From NCBI GenBank assembly GCA_934129895.1, contig CAKOWY010000002.1:1-64000 (forward strand): 64,000 nucleotides of DNA. Direction: 5' to 3'. The position numbers were made by a program, and so were the translations under genes. The notes beneath the pieces are model-generated. The model made no database searches. It saw only the letters and a list, made by a program, of their open reading frames with translations, and was not told the DNA's origin. The stretch comes from an uncultured Clostridia bacterium (lineage in GTDB: Bacteria; Bacillota; Clostridia; TANB77; CAG-508). Positions 46,901-54,198 of this stretch are shown piece by piece (position 1 is the first letter of the stretch; each line of letters begins with the position of its first letter).

Positions 46901-48212
46901 ATCCCATTTCTTTTAAAGCCTCAATAGTTGAATCCTTTAATACAATTTCGCTTGGTATCTCATCAACAAATTCATTTTCGACTGGGAATCTACCATTATT
47001 TACAATATCTATTGTATATATTATATCTTTATCTTCTGAACTTACTGTGCTTTTATCAACACTTTTCTTAAAAACAATATCTTCCTTATCTTCTTCAATA
47101 ATAACATCTTTTTCAGCATTTAAAACAATTTCCTTTGTTGTACTATTAGCTGGATACATTGTAGCTTCAACTGAATTAGTAATTTTATCATTTCCCTTTG
47201 ATACATATCCTTGAGCTATATTTAATTTGTCTGAATATAATGTTGTTGTAATATCAGAAAATGGATTAAAATTACTTTTTACTTTTCCATCTTCAATATT
47301 AGGATTTAATATTGTAATTTCAAATATAATATTATTTCCCTCTGCTTTAATATCACTAATATTATATCTACCAACATAACTTTCTGGCATGTTAATACTA
47401 AATAGCAATTCATCATTTGAATATACATTATTTTCACTATATGTAATATTTTCTGGTAAAGAAATACAATCTGGTAAAGTTAATGTATCTTTTAATTTTA
47501 CAGAATAAGTATATATACATCCAACATCTGAACTAAAATTTTCAGCAGAAAAATTATAATCTATATTTTTAGATAATTTATTTTCAGTATTAATTTTTAT
47601 AGAATCTATATTAGCTCCTTTTATTAAGTTGCTCCAATCAAATTTTGCAACCCATTTAACAACTAATTCTTCATCTATTTTATTATTACTAGATATTCCA
47701 TCTTCATCAACTCTTTCAGGTTTTAAAACAATTGTTTCTTCTTCATTACACATACCATTTGGAACAAGCATTTGTAATTCAATTTGTGTAGTTGTTCCTG
47801 GTGATAAACTATAATCTAAATAATAATCTGATACTTTTCCATTCTCATCTAATTCTTTTTTCAATTCAACTGTTACTGTTTCTTGATGCTCTCCATTAGA
47901 TTGAAATATCATTTTATTATCAATCATTCCAAGAACTTGACCATTTGTATTTGGATTTCCATCCTCATCTGTAATGTGAACCTTTATATGTGCATTTCCT
48001 TTTGCATTTGGAGTAGAATATGAATTTTTTATAGTTATTTTTTGTTCTTCTCCTGCATTTACTACTTCTTTTTCGCTTTTTAATTTTATTAAAACTTCGT
48101 AATTAACAATCTCATCACCAATCTCCGCGGCAATAGACATTACATTTGTAGTAGTAAGTAATAAAACTATTAATATAATCGTTGCAAAAGTCTTTTTCAA
48201 ACATCCCTTCAT
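40935..48212 (-). CDS. giant LPXTG-anchored surface protein with SpaA/Cna-B-type repeats
   Basis: 2425 residues. ATG at 48210-48212 after GAGGTGG; the GTG at 48221 is inside that site. Signal peptide at 1-29, a large N-terminal adhesin-like region with DUF11-like beta domains (near 375-480 and 500-650), an about 900-residue central part rich in Tyr, Asn and Ser, then at least five prealbumin-like SpaA repeats (INKTDFENNLIVEENAKFEI, with a YKLKEIEAPEGY motif in each), a PDKE spacer and LPNTGVSDFNY sorting signal plus membrane helix and KRFK. The repeats probably form Lys-Asn/Asp isopeptide bonds. A wall-attached adhesin or S-layer-like stalk is likely. No sortase is in the window. Confidence 0.9.
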   Translation of the reverse strand: MKGCLKKTFATIILIVLLLTTTNVMSIAAEIGDEIVNYEVLIKLKSEKEVVNAGEEQKITIKNSYSTPNAKGNAHIKVHITDEDGNPNTNGQVLGMIDNKMIFQSNGEHQETVTVELKKELDENGKVSDYYLDYSLSPGTTTQIELQMLVPNGMCNEEETIVLKPERVDEDGISSNNKIDEELVVKWVAKFDWSNLIKGANIDSIKINTENKLSKNIDYNFSAENFSSDVGCIYTYSVKLKDTLTLPDCISLPENITYSENNVYSNDELLFSINMPESYVGRYNISDIKAEGNNIIFEITILNPNIEDGKVKSNFNPFSDITTTLYSDKLNIAQGYVSKGNDKITNSVEATMYPANSTTKEIVLNAEKDVIIEEDKEDIVFKKSVDKSTVSSEDKDIIYTIDIVNNGRFPVENEFVDEIPSEIVLKDSTIEALKEMGFDVSEQAPYKISKKIKLEKEESLTLNIEGTVNTSSLKTINNTAKYGELTASAQFTIVESKISLSKEITSRYVINKNGPTYRVTGGDELDVIGPNDVIEYTVTLKNDTSETKILTVVDISPLYNSSNIFKSFGYYTSFRDAEFELISDNSSLGNMAIHNYKDFANNNKYISSYGPNNESGINCVVEIPAYTEFKQTYILKMPGMIKDGVEYENSYDKWLDILRYNSGYASNQYAHQNYQVPYNCVYINEDQGINSVVYHKVKSRYYVQTGVLARNTYQDMNNGNAEIDMYNTDCSKFSISSDEVVTYYAYFINDSLYDLDMHKTSIYLKIPENFEFLGFNTVEGTKTNKYYNGPATKLSSIKNYVYSVTNSYNAQILWANDSRSTSPTIMQNYIYAMNNYGKESNYISWNCSTDWRGQQSISASGTLKPGEGCYIIYSCKVNGGLSESYYDNSYSGVNYVMWQINDKQKYNDVIKSSAYEISGFWGKNTSNYAKKLNDGKCYYSNVQYDYIYDYWDDYNNGINNPYYSSYGNYLWSAVKMQGIKTEVQIEKEAVFAFNSDEIGQEVTSEEYKENEDGQAIKKENNTTVRFEPIKNISIYGKYINNGDGIHGIDGNYDSIIWKVTIKNNDKLPIENPIIYEIIDQPLQINYVEFNLYDINNEYIIQNKSYGANQISVNQSNNVSRNVYQMMIGRDMSVKIYPGEKLELYIWSKMSEKKSGNFHNTAILEMKNTGSNPDSDASVNGFSGIKSDDWISYIGTDATKYINKGEDSQISSKDNKKFEINSQNEKELKFTLKLESHLYQNANYTNGNLENIEIYDLLPGKAGDKLYDSEVGGGYRLKPDTISAYILKTDGTKIELAKDKYNIKYTKRSLRTNAAQSYALSVKDSKYNFDSNSASNSKIWEDEYNQDMRAFKISFDENVKLQQGDMLFVTYNAEIREDIGSYEYGNIMAYKYDMVSNDGNSTTITADTMPVVVKDKRTNVNILKRDSNGKYILFDDTTVKYKIFDENKNELNFKKKYSDSFNYEKEENEKTVKEIESSYSTTYLYGLPIGKYYLQETQAPNNYEINNDLVEFEITEEDIGKTKNVEIRDNIINDIAIIHINKIDSKTKEIISEYKTKFNIKKYYYPYTTYKLVNLNINDEDGSHYRLATDEDTETTEEIETYKGKANIQVELDTWYDIKEVEAPYGYKLNGSLSSGKCYSTQPTKIIDFQDTANKNDGIIINKTDFENNLIVEENAKFEIYDENGEKLNFKKLDNLEESSRYIIISEQTEETTNEIETYKGKIKVENLLLGKKYKLKEIEAPEGYVASSEETIMNIAENKEYQYTVQNGKDRGNVNIQKTNLDGELIESNAVVFKLYNEQDEEMKLAYNENEENTTREYYLSEDNSENTYTRLTTLNGKINISNLPIGKYYLKEIIAPSGYTPIEDKIEFEIKADSYCNPVQVNVKNPEYQFGTDKHISASYQRIQEKDNDYNYGYSYYGKEEDYADGKYNYISVNSRKNFVRYSLNVSNKSEKNFDNLVIIDKLPEVGDTGTVNLNENRNSEFTIRLTDNPNFELIMKDENNNEVEISKDTYRIDYTDDIQYTNNDWNGKENKRWYDSPKETTRSFRITFINGAVLPKNYSLTVKYDGEIMQDAEPTKIAWNSFGYRYYVDGSQLTAEPPKVGVKIDSKIKLTKLTTDESDGTYEFDIYDGMDLIKTINVEVGKTIELNSKYLDNNEEYGELENGKTYTIKEKQTKSMKTYDISIDDVHTNGNMVTFKYDRNKNVDIVFTNSPRNDAKVTIFKIDKDSGEKLKDAKLKLLDQDENIIKVSKNENNEYFIDSENGEEILQTNDEGKITLINMPYGEYILREEEAPNGYEIEEKDTKFSINDDNYMEKDGEIINIENVIEIANKKIEKEPDKEPDKEPDKEPDKEPEKDDNNKDDSNKKDEIIKPDEDKEIKDEEEDLPSVLPNTGVSDFNYIIIIISILTILTILLGGILVEKRFK
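41151..41210 (-). repeat. five tandem 12-base units encoding PDKE
   Basis: Five imperfect 12-mers encode the EPDKEPDKEPDKEPDKE type spacer just before the sorting signal. Such tracts span the peptidoglycan and vary in copy number by slippage. Confidence 0.85.
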
Positions 48213-48246
48213 AACAACCACCTCAAAATTATTTTATTTCAATTTA

Positions 48247-48275
48247 ACTATATATAATATAGATATTACTGTCAA
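48247..48275 (-). promoter_or_regulatory. sigma-A promoter of the giant surface gene
   Basis: TTGACA (48275-48270), 17-base spacer, TATAGT (48252-48247), 35 bases before the ATG. Confidence 0.75.
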
Positions 48276-48362
48276 TATATCCATTTTCTCGTACTTTGCT
48301 TTCTCTTTAGGGATATTCATTCTATAGATTTTTTAACATTTATATTACATTTTTGTAATATA

Positions 48363-48411
48363 AAAAATTCTTATCAATATCAGAACAATTCTGATATCAA
48401 TAAGAATTTTT
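48363..48411 (-). terminator. terminator of pgcA
   Basis: A long stem (48363-48385 with 48389-48411) with a 2-base internal mismatch, 7 bases beyond the pgcA stop and A/T tracts around it. Confidence 0.8.
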
Positions 48412-48417
48412 AATAAA

Positions 48418-50142
48418 TTATTTTACTAATTCTACCATTGCTTTTTTCAACTCTTCTAAATCTTTTTCAGCCATTTCCATACTGTCTGCTTTTACACCCA
48501 TATATAGTTTTATTTTTGGCTCTGTTCCAGAAGGTCTTACACAACACCAAGCATTATTTTCTAATTCATAATATAAAACATTTGATTTTGGTAATCCTGT
48601 TTTTCTCTGCTCTCCTGTAACTAAATTTTTAACTTCATCTAATTCAACATCTTTAAATTCAATTACTTTATATTTTCCTATCTTTTCTGGCAAATTATTT
48701 CTCATGTTTGTCATCATATCTTTAATCTTTTCAGCACCGTCTGCACCTTCTAAAACAATTGACACTTGATCTTCTTTATAGAATCCATATTTTTCATAAA
48801 TTTTCATCATTTGATCCCATAAAGTCATTCCTTTTGATTTATAATATGCTGCTGCTTCACATAAAGACATTACTGCGGAAATTCCATCTTTATCTCTTGC
48901 ATAATCACCAATTAGACATCCATAACTTTCTTCAAATCCGAATACATAAGTTTTATCTTTCTTTTCTTCTGCTTTTTTTATAACTGCTCCTATATTTTTA
49001 AATCCTGTTAAAACTTCAATACACTCTAATCCGTAATTTTTTGCAATTGCTTTTGCTAATTCTGATGATACTATTGTTGTTATAAACATTCCATCTGAAG
49101 GTAATATTCCTTTTTCTTTCATTTGAGAAATTCTATATTCTGCAATTAATAATGCTGACATATTTCCTGTATAAGTCATATATTCACCTGTTTTAGAATC
49201 TTTTGCGTATATTCCAAGTCTATCTGCATCAGGATCATTTGCAAGTACAACATCTGCATCTACTTTTTTAGCTAATTCTAAAGCTAACTTAAATGCTTTT
49301 TTATCCTCTGGATTAGGATAATCTACTGTTGGGAAATTTCCATCAGGTTCAGCTTGTTCTGGAACAACATATACATTTTTAAATCCTAATTCTTTTAAAA
49401 GACGAGATGTTACTGTATTTCCAGTTCCATGTAGTGGAGTATAAACAATTTTTAATTCTTCTCCTTCTTTTTTTACGATATCTGGATTTAATACTAGACT
49501 CTTTAATTTATTTATATATTTATCATCCATTTCTTCTTTTACAACTTTAAATAATCCTTTTTCAACAGCCTCTTCAACACTTATTGTTTTTATTTCTTTA
49601 AAGTCTTTTATTGCTCTTACTTTTGCAATTATATCTTTATCTCTTGGAGCAACTATTTGTGAACCATCATCCCAATAAACCTTATAACCATTATATTTTG
49701 GAGGATTATGACTTGCTGTTATCATTATACCAGCTGTACATCCTAATTGTCTTACAGCAAATGAAAGTTCTGGAACTGGTCTCAAATTTTCAAATAAATA
49801 TGTTTTAATTCCATTTGCATTTAAAATTAATGCTGTTTGTAAACTAAATTCATCTGACATTCTTCTTGAATCATAGCTAATTGCGACACCTTTTTCTTGT
49901 GTTCCTTGTTCAATTATGTAATTTGCTAAACCTTGTGTTGCTTTTCCAACAGTATATTTATTCATTCTATTTGTTCCCATTCCTATAACACCACGTAATC
50001 CAGCTGTTCCAAATTCTAATTCTTTATAGAATCTATCTTTTATTTCTTCATCATTACCTTTAATTTCTAATAATTCTTTTTTTGTTTCTTCATCAAAAGA
50101 AGGTTCTGTACACCATCTTTCATATTCTTTTAAATAATCCAT
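48418..50142 (-). CDS. pgcA: alpha-phosphoglucomutase/phosphomannomutase
   Basis: 574 residues, phosphohexomutase superfamily. Active-site serine Ser144 in TASHNPPKYNGYKVYW, metal loop DPDADRLGI, sugar-specificity GFEESYG and C-terminal RPSGTEPKIKLY. It interconverts glucose 6-phosphate and glucose 1-phosphate. Together with the UDP-sugar pyrophosphorylase gene just upstream it would supply UDP-glucose. GAAAGGA site before the ATG. A terminator sits between the two genes. Confidence 0.93.
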   Translation of the reverse strand: MDYLKEYERWCTEPSFDEETKKELLEIKGNDEEIKDRFYKELEFGTAGLRGVIGMGTNRMNKYTVGKATQGLANYIIEQGTQEKGVAISYDSRRMSDEFSLQTALILNANGIKTYLFENLRPVPELSFAVRQLGCTAGIMITASHNPPKYNGYKVYWDDGSQIVAPRDKDIIAKVRAIKDFKEIKTISVEEAVEKGLFKVVKEEMDDKYINKLKSLVLNPDIVKKEGEELKIVYTPLHGTGNTVTSRLLKELGFKNVYVVPEQAEPDGNFPTVDYPNPEDKKAFKLALELAKKVDADVVLANDPDADRLGIYAKDSKTGEYMTYTGNMSALLIAEYRISQMKEKGILPSDGMFITTIVSSELAKAIAKNYGLECIEVLTGFKNIGAVIKKAEEKKDKTYVFGFEESYGCLIGDYARDKDGISAVMSLCEAAAYYKSKGMTLWDQMMKIYEKYGFYKEDQVSIVLEGADGAEKIKDMMTNMRNNLPEKIGKYKVIEFKDVELDEVKNLVTGEQRKTGLPKSNVLYYELENNAWCCVRPSGTEPKIKLYMGVKADSMEMAEKDLEELKKAMVELVK

Positions 50143-50168
50143 CTTTTTTCTTCCTTTCGTATTTTATT

Positions 50169-50197
50169 AAAAAAGCTACTGATTTAAAACCAGTAGC
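50169..50197 (-). terminator. terminator between the pyrophosphorylase gene and pgcA
   Basis: A 7-bp perfect stem (50175-50181 with 50191-50197) followed on the minus strand by a T6 run. It ends the upstream gene, so pgcA must have a promoter of its own or depend on read-through. Confidence 0.75.
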
Positions 50198-50208
50198 AAT
50201 ATTATATA

Positions 50209-51453
50209 CTATTTTAAATTATAGAATTTTCTATATAGCTCTCTTGCTGTTTCAGGACTATCTGTTCCAGTTGCATTTTTTACTGGTGCAAATTCCTCTT
50301 CTCTTTTTACTCTTAATATAGCCATATCATCTAATTCCCCAAACGCATCAAATAAGAATGCTTCAAATTTATATGCATTTGGACCATCTGGTACTACTTT
50401 GTTTCCATCTTTATCAATATATGTGGCTTTTTTAAATGCTGTATGATATGGTAATGGCTTACTTCCCATTCTTTCAATTGCATCTATATTAAATAAATTG
50501 CACAATATATGAGATTCACCAAATACAAGTTCTCCATTATCATCAACTTGTTCAGCCATTTCCTTTGGAATTTCTGTGTATTCTATAACTGATGGTCTTC
50601 CATTCTTTTTACAAAATACACCAACTTTTTCACTAGGATTTGCTTTAACTACAGATTTTCCTGCAGCTGTTACATGTTTATCTATTGCAACTCCCATAAG
50701 AACTGGGTCTACCATTTTTACAAGGCAGTTATCAACTCCACCGATAAATACCCATTCAACACCTAATTCTCTCATCTTTTTTGTCATTCCATTTTTTACA
50801 AGTGCTTCATATATTCCACCATGTCCATTTGCAGCTTCTTTTACAAGACCATCTTCACCTATTAATATTTTACCTTCCATATCAACCATTGGTAATTCTT
50901 CTTGAATAAAGAAAAATAAATTTTTATCTTTTTCATAACCAAAATTTCTATTTTTTGCAAAAAATTCTATTGTATCACTATTATTTTCTCTACTTGTCAT
51001 GATAAACCATGGAATTGTAACTCCATACTTACGGCTTTGTTCTTTTAAACCATCACTTAATAATTCAAATAATGATTTATGTGATTCAAGTCCAATATCA
51101 AAAGTTCCTTTTGGTCCTTTATGTCCAAGTCTTGTACCTTGTCCACCTGCCATTGTTACAGCTGCTAATTTTCTATTTTTTATTGCATCTGCTCCTATTG
51201 CATGATATTCCTTATAATTATCATATAATTTTTCTTTATCCATATAATCTATTGGTTTTATATCAAATTCTTCAATTTCTGGAGTTTTTTTAGTATTTTC
51301 ATATAAACTTTTTATTAACTCAAAGTCAATTTCATTTATTTGTTTTAGTAATTCTTTTTGTTTTTTTTCATCAAGCTTATCATACCCATTCAATAAATGT
51401 TCTTGACCATATTTCTTCAAAGTCCATTTAATTTCATCTAAATCTTTGTCCAT
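50209..51453 (-). CDS. UDP-sugar pyrophosphorylase, UDPGP/UAP family
   Basis: 414 residues, nucleotidyltransferase of the eukaryote-like UTP-glucose-1-phosphate or UDP-GlcNAc pyrophosphorylase family, unlike the short GalU of most bacteria. Signature AGGQGTRLG at 102-110 followed by HKGPKGTFDIG, the substrate segment GNHG-like ANGHGGIYEAL, and IGGVDNCLVKMVDPVLMG. It makes UDP-glucose or UDP-GlcNAc; the neighbouring phosphoglucomutase favours glucose but does not prove it. It has its own sigma-A promoter. Confidence 0.88.
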   Translation of the reverse strand: MDKDLDEIKWTLKKYGQEHLLNGYDKLDEKKQKELLKQINEIDFELIKSLYENTKKTPEIEEFDIKPIDYMDKEKLYDNYKEYHAIGADAIKNRKLAAVTMAGGQGTRLGHKGPKGTFDIGLESHKSLFELLSDGLKEQSRKYGVTIPWFIMTSRENNSDTIEFFAKNRNFGYEKDKNLFFFIQEELPMVDMEGKILIGEDGLVKEAANGHGGIYEALVKNGMTKKMRELGVEWVFIGGVDNCLVKMVDPVLMGVAIDKHVTAAGKSVVKANPSEKVGVFCKKNGRPSVIEYTEIPKEMAEQVDDNGELVFGESHILCNLFNIDAIERMGSKPLPYHTAFKKATYIDKDGNKVVPDGPNAYKFEAFLFDAFGELDDMAILRVKREEEFAPVKNATGTDSPETARELYRKFYNLK

Positions 51454-51484
51454 AATATAACTTCCTTTCTTGGTTCATAAGTTA

Positions 51485-51513
51485 TATATATACTATTTTT
51501 ACAAAAATTTCAA
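51485..51513 (-). promoter_or_regulatory. promoter of the UDP-sugar pyrophosphorylase gene
   Basis: TTGAAA (51513-51508), 17-base spacer, TATATA (51490-51485). Confidence 0.6.
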
Positions 51514-51558
51514 TAGATTATACAAAAATTTTTTGATGAAGGATTTTTAAACCCAACT

Positions 51559-51996
51559 TTAAAAAGCTGAAATCCCTAATGTATTTAGGCTTCTGTCATG
51601 TTTTTCTACAATATCTTGCATCTTATTTTTTATTTCTTCAAAATAATAACAATCTATTATTTGTATTTCATTTATATTTTTTTCTTCTATTTCTTTAACT
51701 TTATCTTCAATGAATTTTTCTTTTCCGATTAAAATAATATTTGATTTGTCTTTTATTTCAACTATATTTGAACAATTCCATTTTAAATTTAATATTTGAT
51801 TCTTAATTTCTTCTTTTAAATTAACTTTTGATACTAATTCTTTTATTGAATTTAATAAATTTTTTTCACTTACTATTAATATTGGTTCTTTTCTCTCTAT
51901 TTTTTGACTTATATATGGTAATAAAATCATTCCTAAATGAAATTCACTCACATAAAAACTACATATTCTTTTTATTTGTATATTTTCTACAACCAT
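51559..51996 (-). CDS. unknown cytoplasmic protein divergent from spoIIR
   Basis: 145 residues from ATG 51994-51996 (MVVENIQIKRICSFYVSEFH); an ATG at 52005 lies in the AAAGGA site. The sequence has no signal peptide or membrane helix. It starts with a FYVSEFHLGMILLPYISQKI region, then alternating Lys/Glu-rich helices and strand-like ILIVSEKN, NIILIGKEKF and EIQIIDCYYF. I recall similar proteins in clostridia but cannot give a function. It has a sigma-A promoter with a 13-bp palindrome on its -10 and shares the intergenic region with spoIIR. Confidence 0.65.
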   Translation of the reverse strand: MVVENIQIKRICSFYVSEFHLGMILLPYISQKIERKEPILIVSEKNLLNSIKELVSKVNLKEEIKNQILNLKWNCSNIVEIKDKSNIILIGKEKFIEDKVKEIEEKNINEIQIIDCYYFEEIKNKMQDIVEKHDRSLNTLGISAF

Positions 51997-52033
51997 ATTA
52001 CGCATCCTTTCAATAAATACTTTATATGTTACT

Positions 52034-52067
52034 GGTAAATTTTACCATTTTATTTATCCTTTGTCAA
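52034..52067 (-). promoter_or_regulatory. sigma-A promoter with a 13-bp palindrome over the -10
   Basis: TTGACA (52067-52062), 17-base spacer, TAAAAT (52044-52039). GGTAAATTTTACC at 52034-52046 is a perfect palindrome around a single central base and covers the -10, a typical operator position. Confidence 0.6.
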
Positions 52068-52086
52068 TAGTTAAATTTAACTTTAT

Positions 52087-52114
52087 GTATAAATTATATT
52101 TTTTGGGCAAAAAT
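52087..52114 (+). promoter_or_regulatory. candidate sigma-F promoter of spoIIR
   Basis: GTATA (52087-52091), 14-base spacer, GGCAAAAAT (52106-52114), which fits the forespore GYATA/GGNNANANT pattern. spoIIR is a sigma-F gene in Bacillus and Clostridium. The ATG is 48 bases downstream. Confidence 0.55.
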
Positions 52115-52161
52115 TAATTAAAAGATATTTTTTTACAAAAATTCTAGTTTGGAGGATATTT

Positions 52162-52827
52162 ATGAAAAAATTATTAAAAATATTACGTGTTATATTTTCT
52201 TTATCATTATTATTATCATTATATATATTAATTTCTGCACATAGTTATGCAAATGCAGTTTCTAACGACTTATCTACTGCTGTTTTTAGATTGCATGTTA
52301 TAGCTAATAGTGATTCTAGTGAAGATCAATCTTTAAAACTAAAAGTTAGAGATAATTTATTAGAATACATGAATTCAATAAGTTCTGAATGTAAAACAAA
52401 AGCTGATGCAATAAAATTGGCTGAAGAAAACATAGATATATTTAAACAAATAGCTCAAAAAACCATAATGGAAAATGGATGTAATTATCCTATTAATATT
52501 AGTATTGGTAATTTTTATTTTCCAACAAAATTTTATGGAGATATTTCTCTCCCATCTGGATATTATGATGCTTTAAAAGTAGAAATTGGAGAAGCAAAAG
52601 GTAAAAATTGGTGGTGTGTTATGTTTCCATCATTATGTTTCATTGATATAAATTCAGGTGTTGTAAATGATGATGCCAAAGAGAATTTAAAAGAAAACTT
52701 AAACTCTGAATCATACTCTGTAATTTCAAGTACTTCACCAGAATTAAAATTCAAATTTAGGATTATAGAATTCTTTAAGCAAAACGAATTATTTACAGCC
52801 AAAAATAATTCATCTGAATCCAAATAA
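52162..52827 (+). CDS. spoIIR: stage II sporulation protein R
   Basis: 221 residues. N-terminal signal or anchor helix (about 8-28), then the SpoIIR domain with VFRLHVIANSDSSEDQSLKLKVRDNLLEYM, SIGNFYFPTKFYGDISLPSGYYDALKVEIGEAKGKNWWCVMFPSLCF, the family's hallmark. It is secreted from the forespore into the intermembrane space and triggers SpoIIGA to process pro-sigma-E. GGAGGA site before the ATG and a sigma-F type promoter upstream. Adjacent murA and walJ run in the same direction. Confidence 0.95.
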   Translation: MKKLLKILRVIFSLSLLLSLYILISAHSYANAVSNDLSTAVFRLHVIANSDSSEDQSLKLKVRDNLLEYMNSISSECKTKADAIKLAEENIDIFKQIAQKTIMENGCNYPINISIGNFYFPTKFYGDISLPSGYYDALKVEIGEAKGKNWWCVMFPSLCFIDINSGVVNDDAKENLKENLNSESYSVISSTSPELKFKFRIIEFFKQNELFTAKNNSSESK

Positions 52828-52910
52828 CACCAAAAAAACTATTGTATTATTTCTTCTTTTATGATATATTCTAGATATTAATCATAAACAATTTACAAGG
52901 AGGAATACTT

Positions 52911-54170
52911 TTGGAAAAGTTAGTAATAACAGGACAAACACACTTAAAAGGTGAAGTTTCAATAAGCGGTGCCAAAAATGCTGCAATTGCAATTTTACCA
53001 GCAACTTTATTAATTGATGGAGTTTGTACAATTGACAATTTACCTAATATAAGTGATGTAAAAATGTCTTGTAAAATATTAGAAGGTTTAGGTGCCAAAA
53101 TAACATGGAATAATCCAAATGAAGTAACAATTGATACAAGAAATATATCAGAAACAGCAGCATCAGAAGAATTAACTAGAAAATTCAGAGCCTCTTATTA
53201 TATCATTGGTAGTATGCTTGGAAGAAAAGGTGAAATTTCTGTTGGCATGCCTGGTGGTTGTCAATTAGGTGCTCGACCTATAGATCAACATATTAAAGGA
53301 TTTGAAGCTCTTGGAGCAAAAGTAGATACAAGCCAAGGAAAAATATCAGCCAAAGCAAAAAAATTAGTTGGTACATCTATATATATGGATGTTGTTTCTG
53401 TAGGAGCTACAATAAATGTAATGCTTGCTGCTGTTTTAGCAGAAGGAACAACAATAATAGATAATGCTGCTAAAGAACCACACATTGTCGATGTTGCAAA
53501 CTTCCTTAATACTATGGGTGCTGATATACGTGGTGCAGGAACAGATATGATAAAAATAAATGGTGTAAAAAAATTAACTGGAAATAGCACATATTCTGTT
53601 GTCCCAGACCAAATTGAAGCAGGAACATTCATGCTTGCTGCTGTTGCAACTCAAGGTGATATATTAATAAAAAATTGTATCACAAAACATCTTGAATGTT
53701 TAACAGCTAAAATTTTAGAAATGGGTGGAACTGTTGAAGATTTTGGTGACAGTATTAGAGTAAAATGTAATAAACGTCCAAATAAAGCAACAATAAAAAC
53801 ATTACCATATCCTGGATTTCCAACAGACTTACAACCTCAAATGGGTGTTGCACTTGCATTGGCAGATGGAACAAGTAGAATTATAGAAAGTATTTGGGAA
53901 TCAAGATTTCAATATACTGATGAATTAAATAAAATGGGAGCCAAAATAACAGCTCAAGGTAAAACAGCATTTTTTGAAGGTGTAAAGAAATTATATGGTG
54001 CTCCAGTCTATTCAACTGACTTAAGAGCTGGTGCAGCATTAGTTATTGCAGGTATTGCAGCTGAAGGAAAAACAGAAGTTTATAACTTAGAACATATCGA
54101 TAGAGGTTATGAAAATATTGAAGAAAAATTCAGAAAACTAGGAGCTAAAATAGAAAGAGTTTCAGAATAA
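52911..54170 (+). CDS. murA: UDP-N-acetylglucosamine 1-carboxyvinyltransferase MurA
   Basis: 419 residues. TTG start at 52911 after AAGGAGGA; no better ATG upstream. Lys22-Asn in SGAKNAAIAILPA, the catalytic Cys117 in MPGGCQLGARPIDQH (fosfomycin target), FPTDLQPQMGVALALADG and RAGAALVIAG. It transfers enolpyruvate from PEP to UDP-GlcNAc, the first committed step of peptidoglycan synthesis. Located between spoIIR and walJ. Confidence 0.96.
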   Translation: MEKLVITGQTHLKGEVSISGAKNAAIAILPATLLIDGVCTIDNLPNISDVKMSCKILEGLGAKITWNNPNEVTIDTRNISETAASEELTRKFRASYYIIGSMLGRKGEISVGMPGGCQLGARPIDQHIKGFEALGAKVDTSQGKISAKAKKLVGTSIYMDVVSVGATINVMLAAVLAEGTTIIDNAAKEPHIVDVANFLNTMGADIRGAGTDMIKINGVKKLTGNSTYSVVPDQIEAGTFMLAAVATQGDILIKNCITKHLECLTAKILEMGGTVEDFGDSIRVKCNKRPNKATIKTLPYPGFPTDLQPQMGVALALADGTSRIIESIWESRFQYTDELNKMGAKITAQGKTAFFEGVKKLYGAPVYSTDLRAGAALVIAGIAAEGKTEVYNLEHIDRGYENIEEKFRKLGAKIERVSE

Positions 54171-54198
54171 TATACAGATATAGAAAGAAGAAATACTT

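Noticed and set aside
51540..51575. terminator at the end of the 145-residue unknown gene
   Set aside because: The possible stem is short, interrupted and inside the coding end, with no T run.
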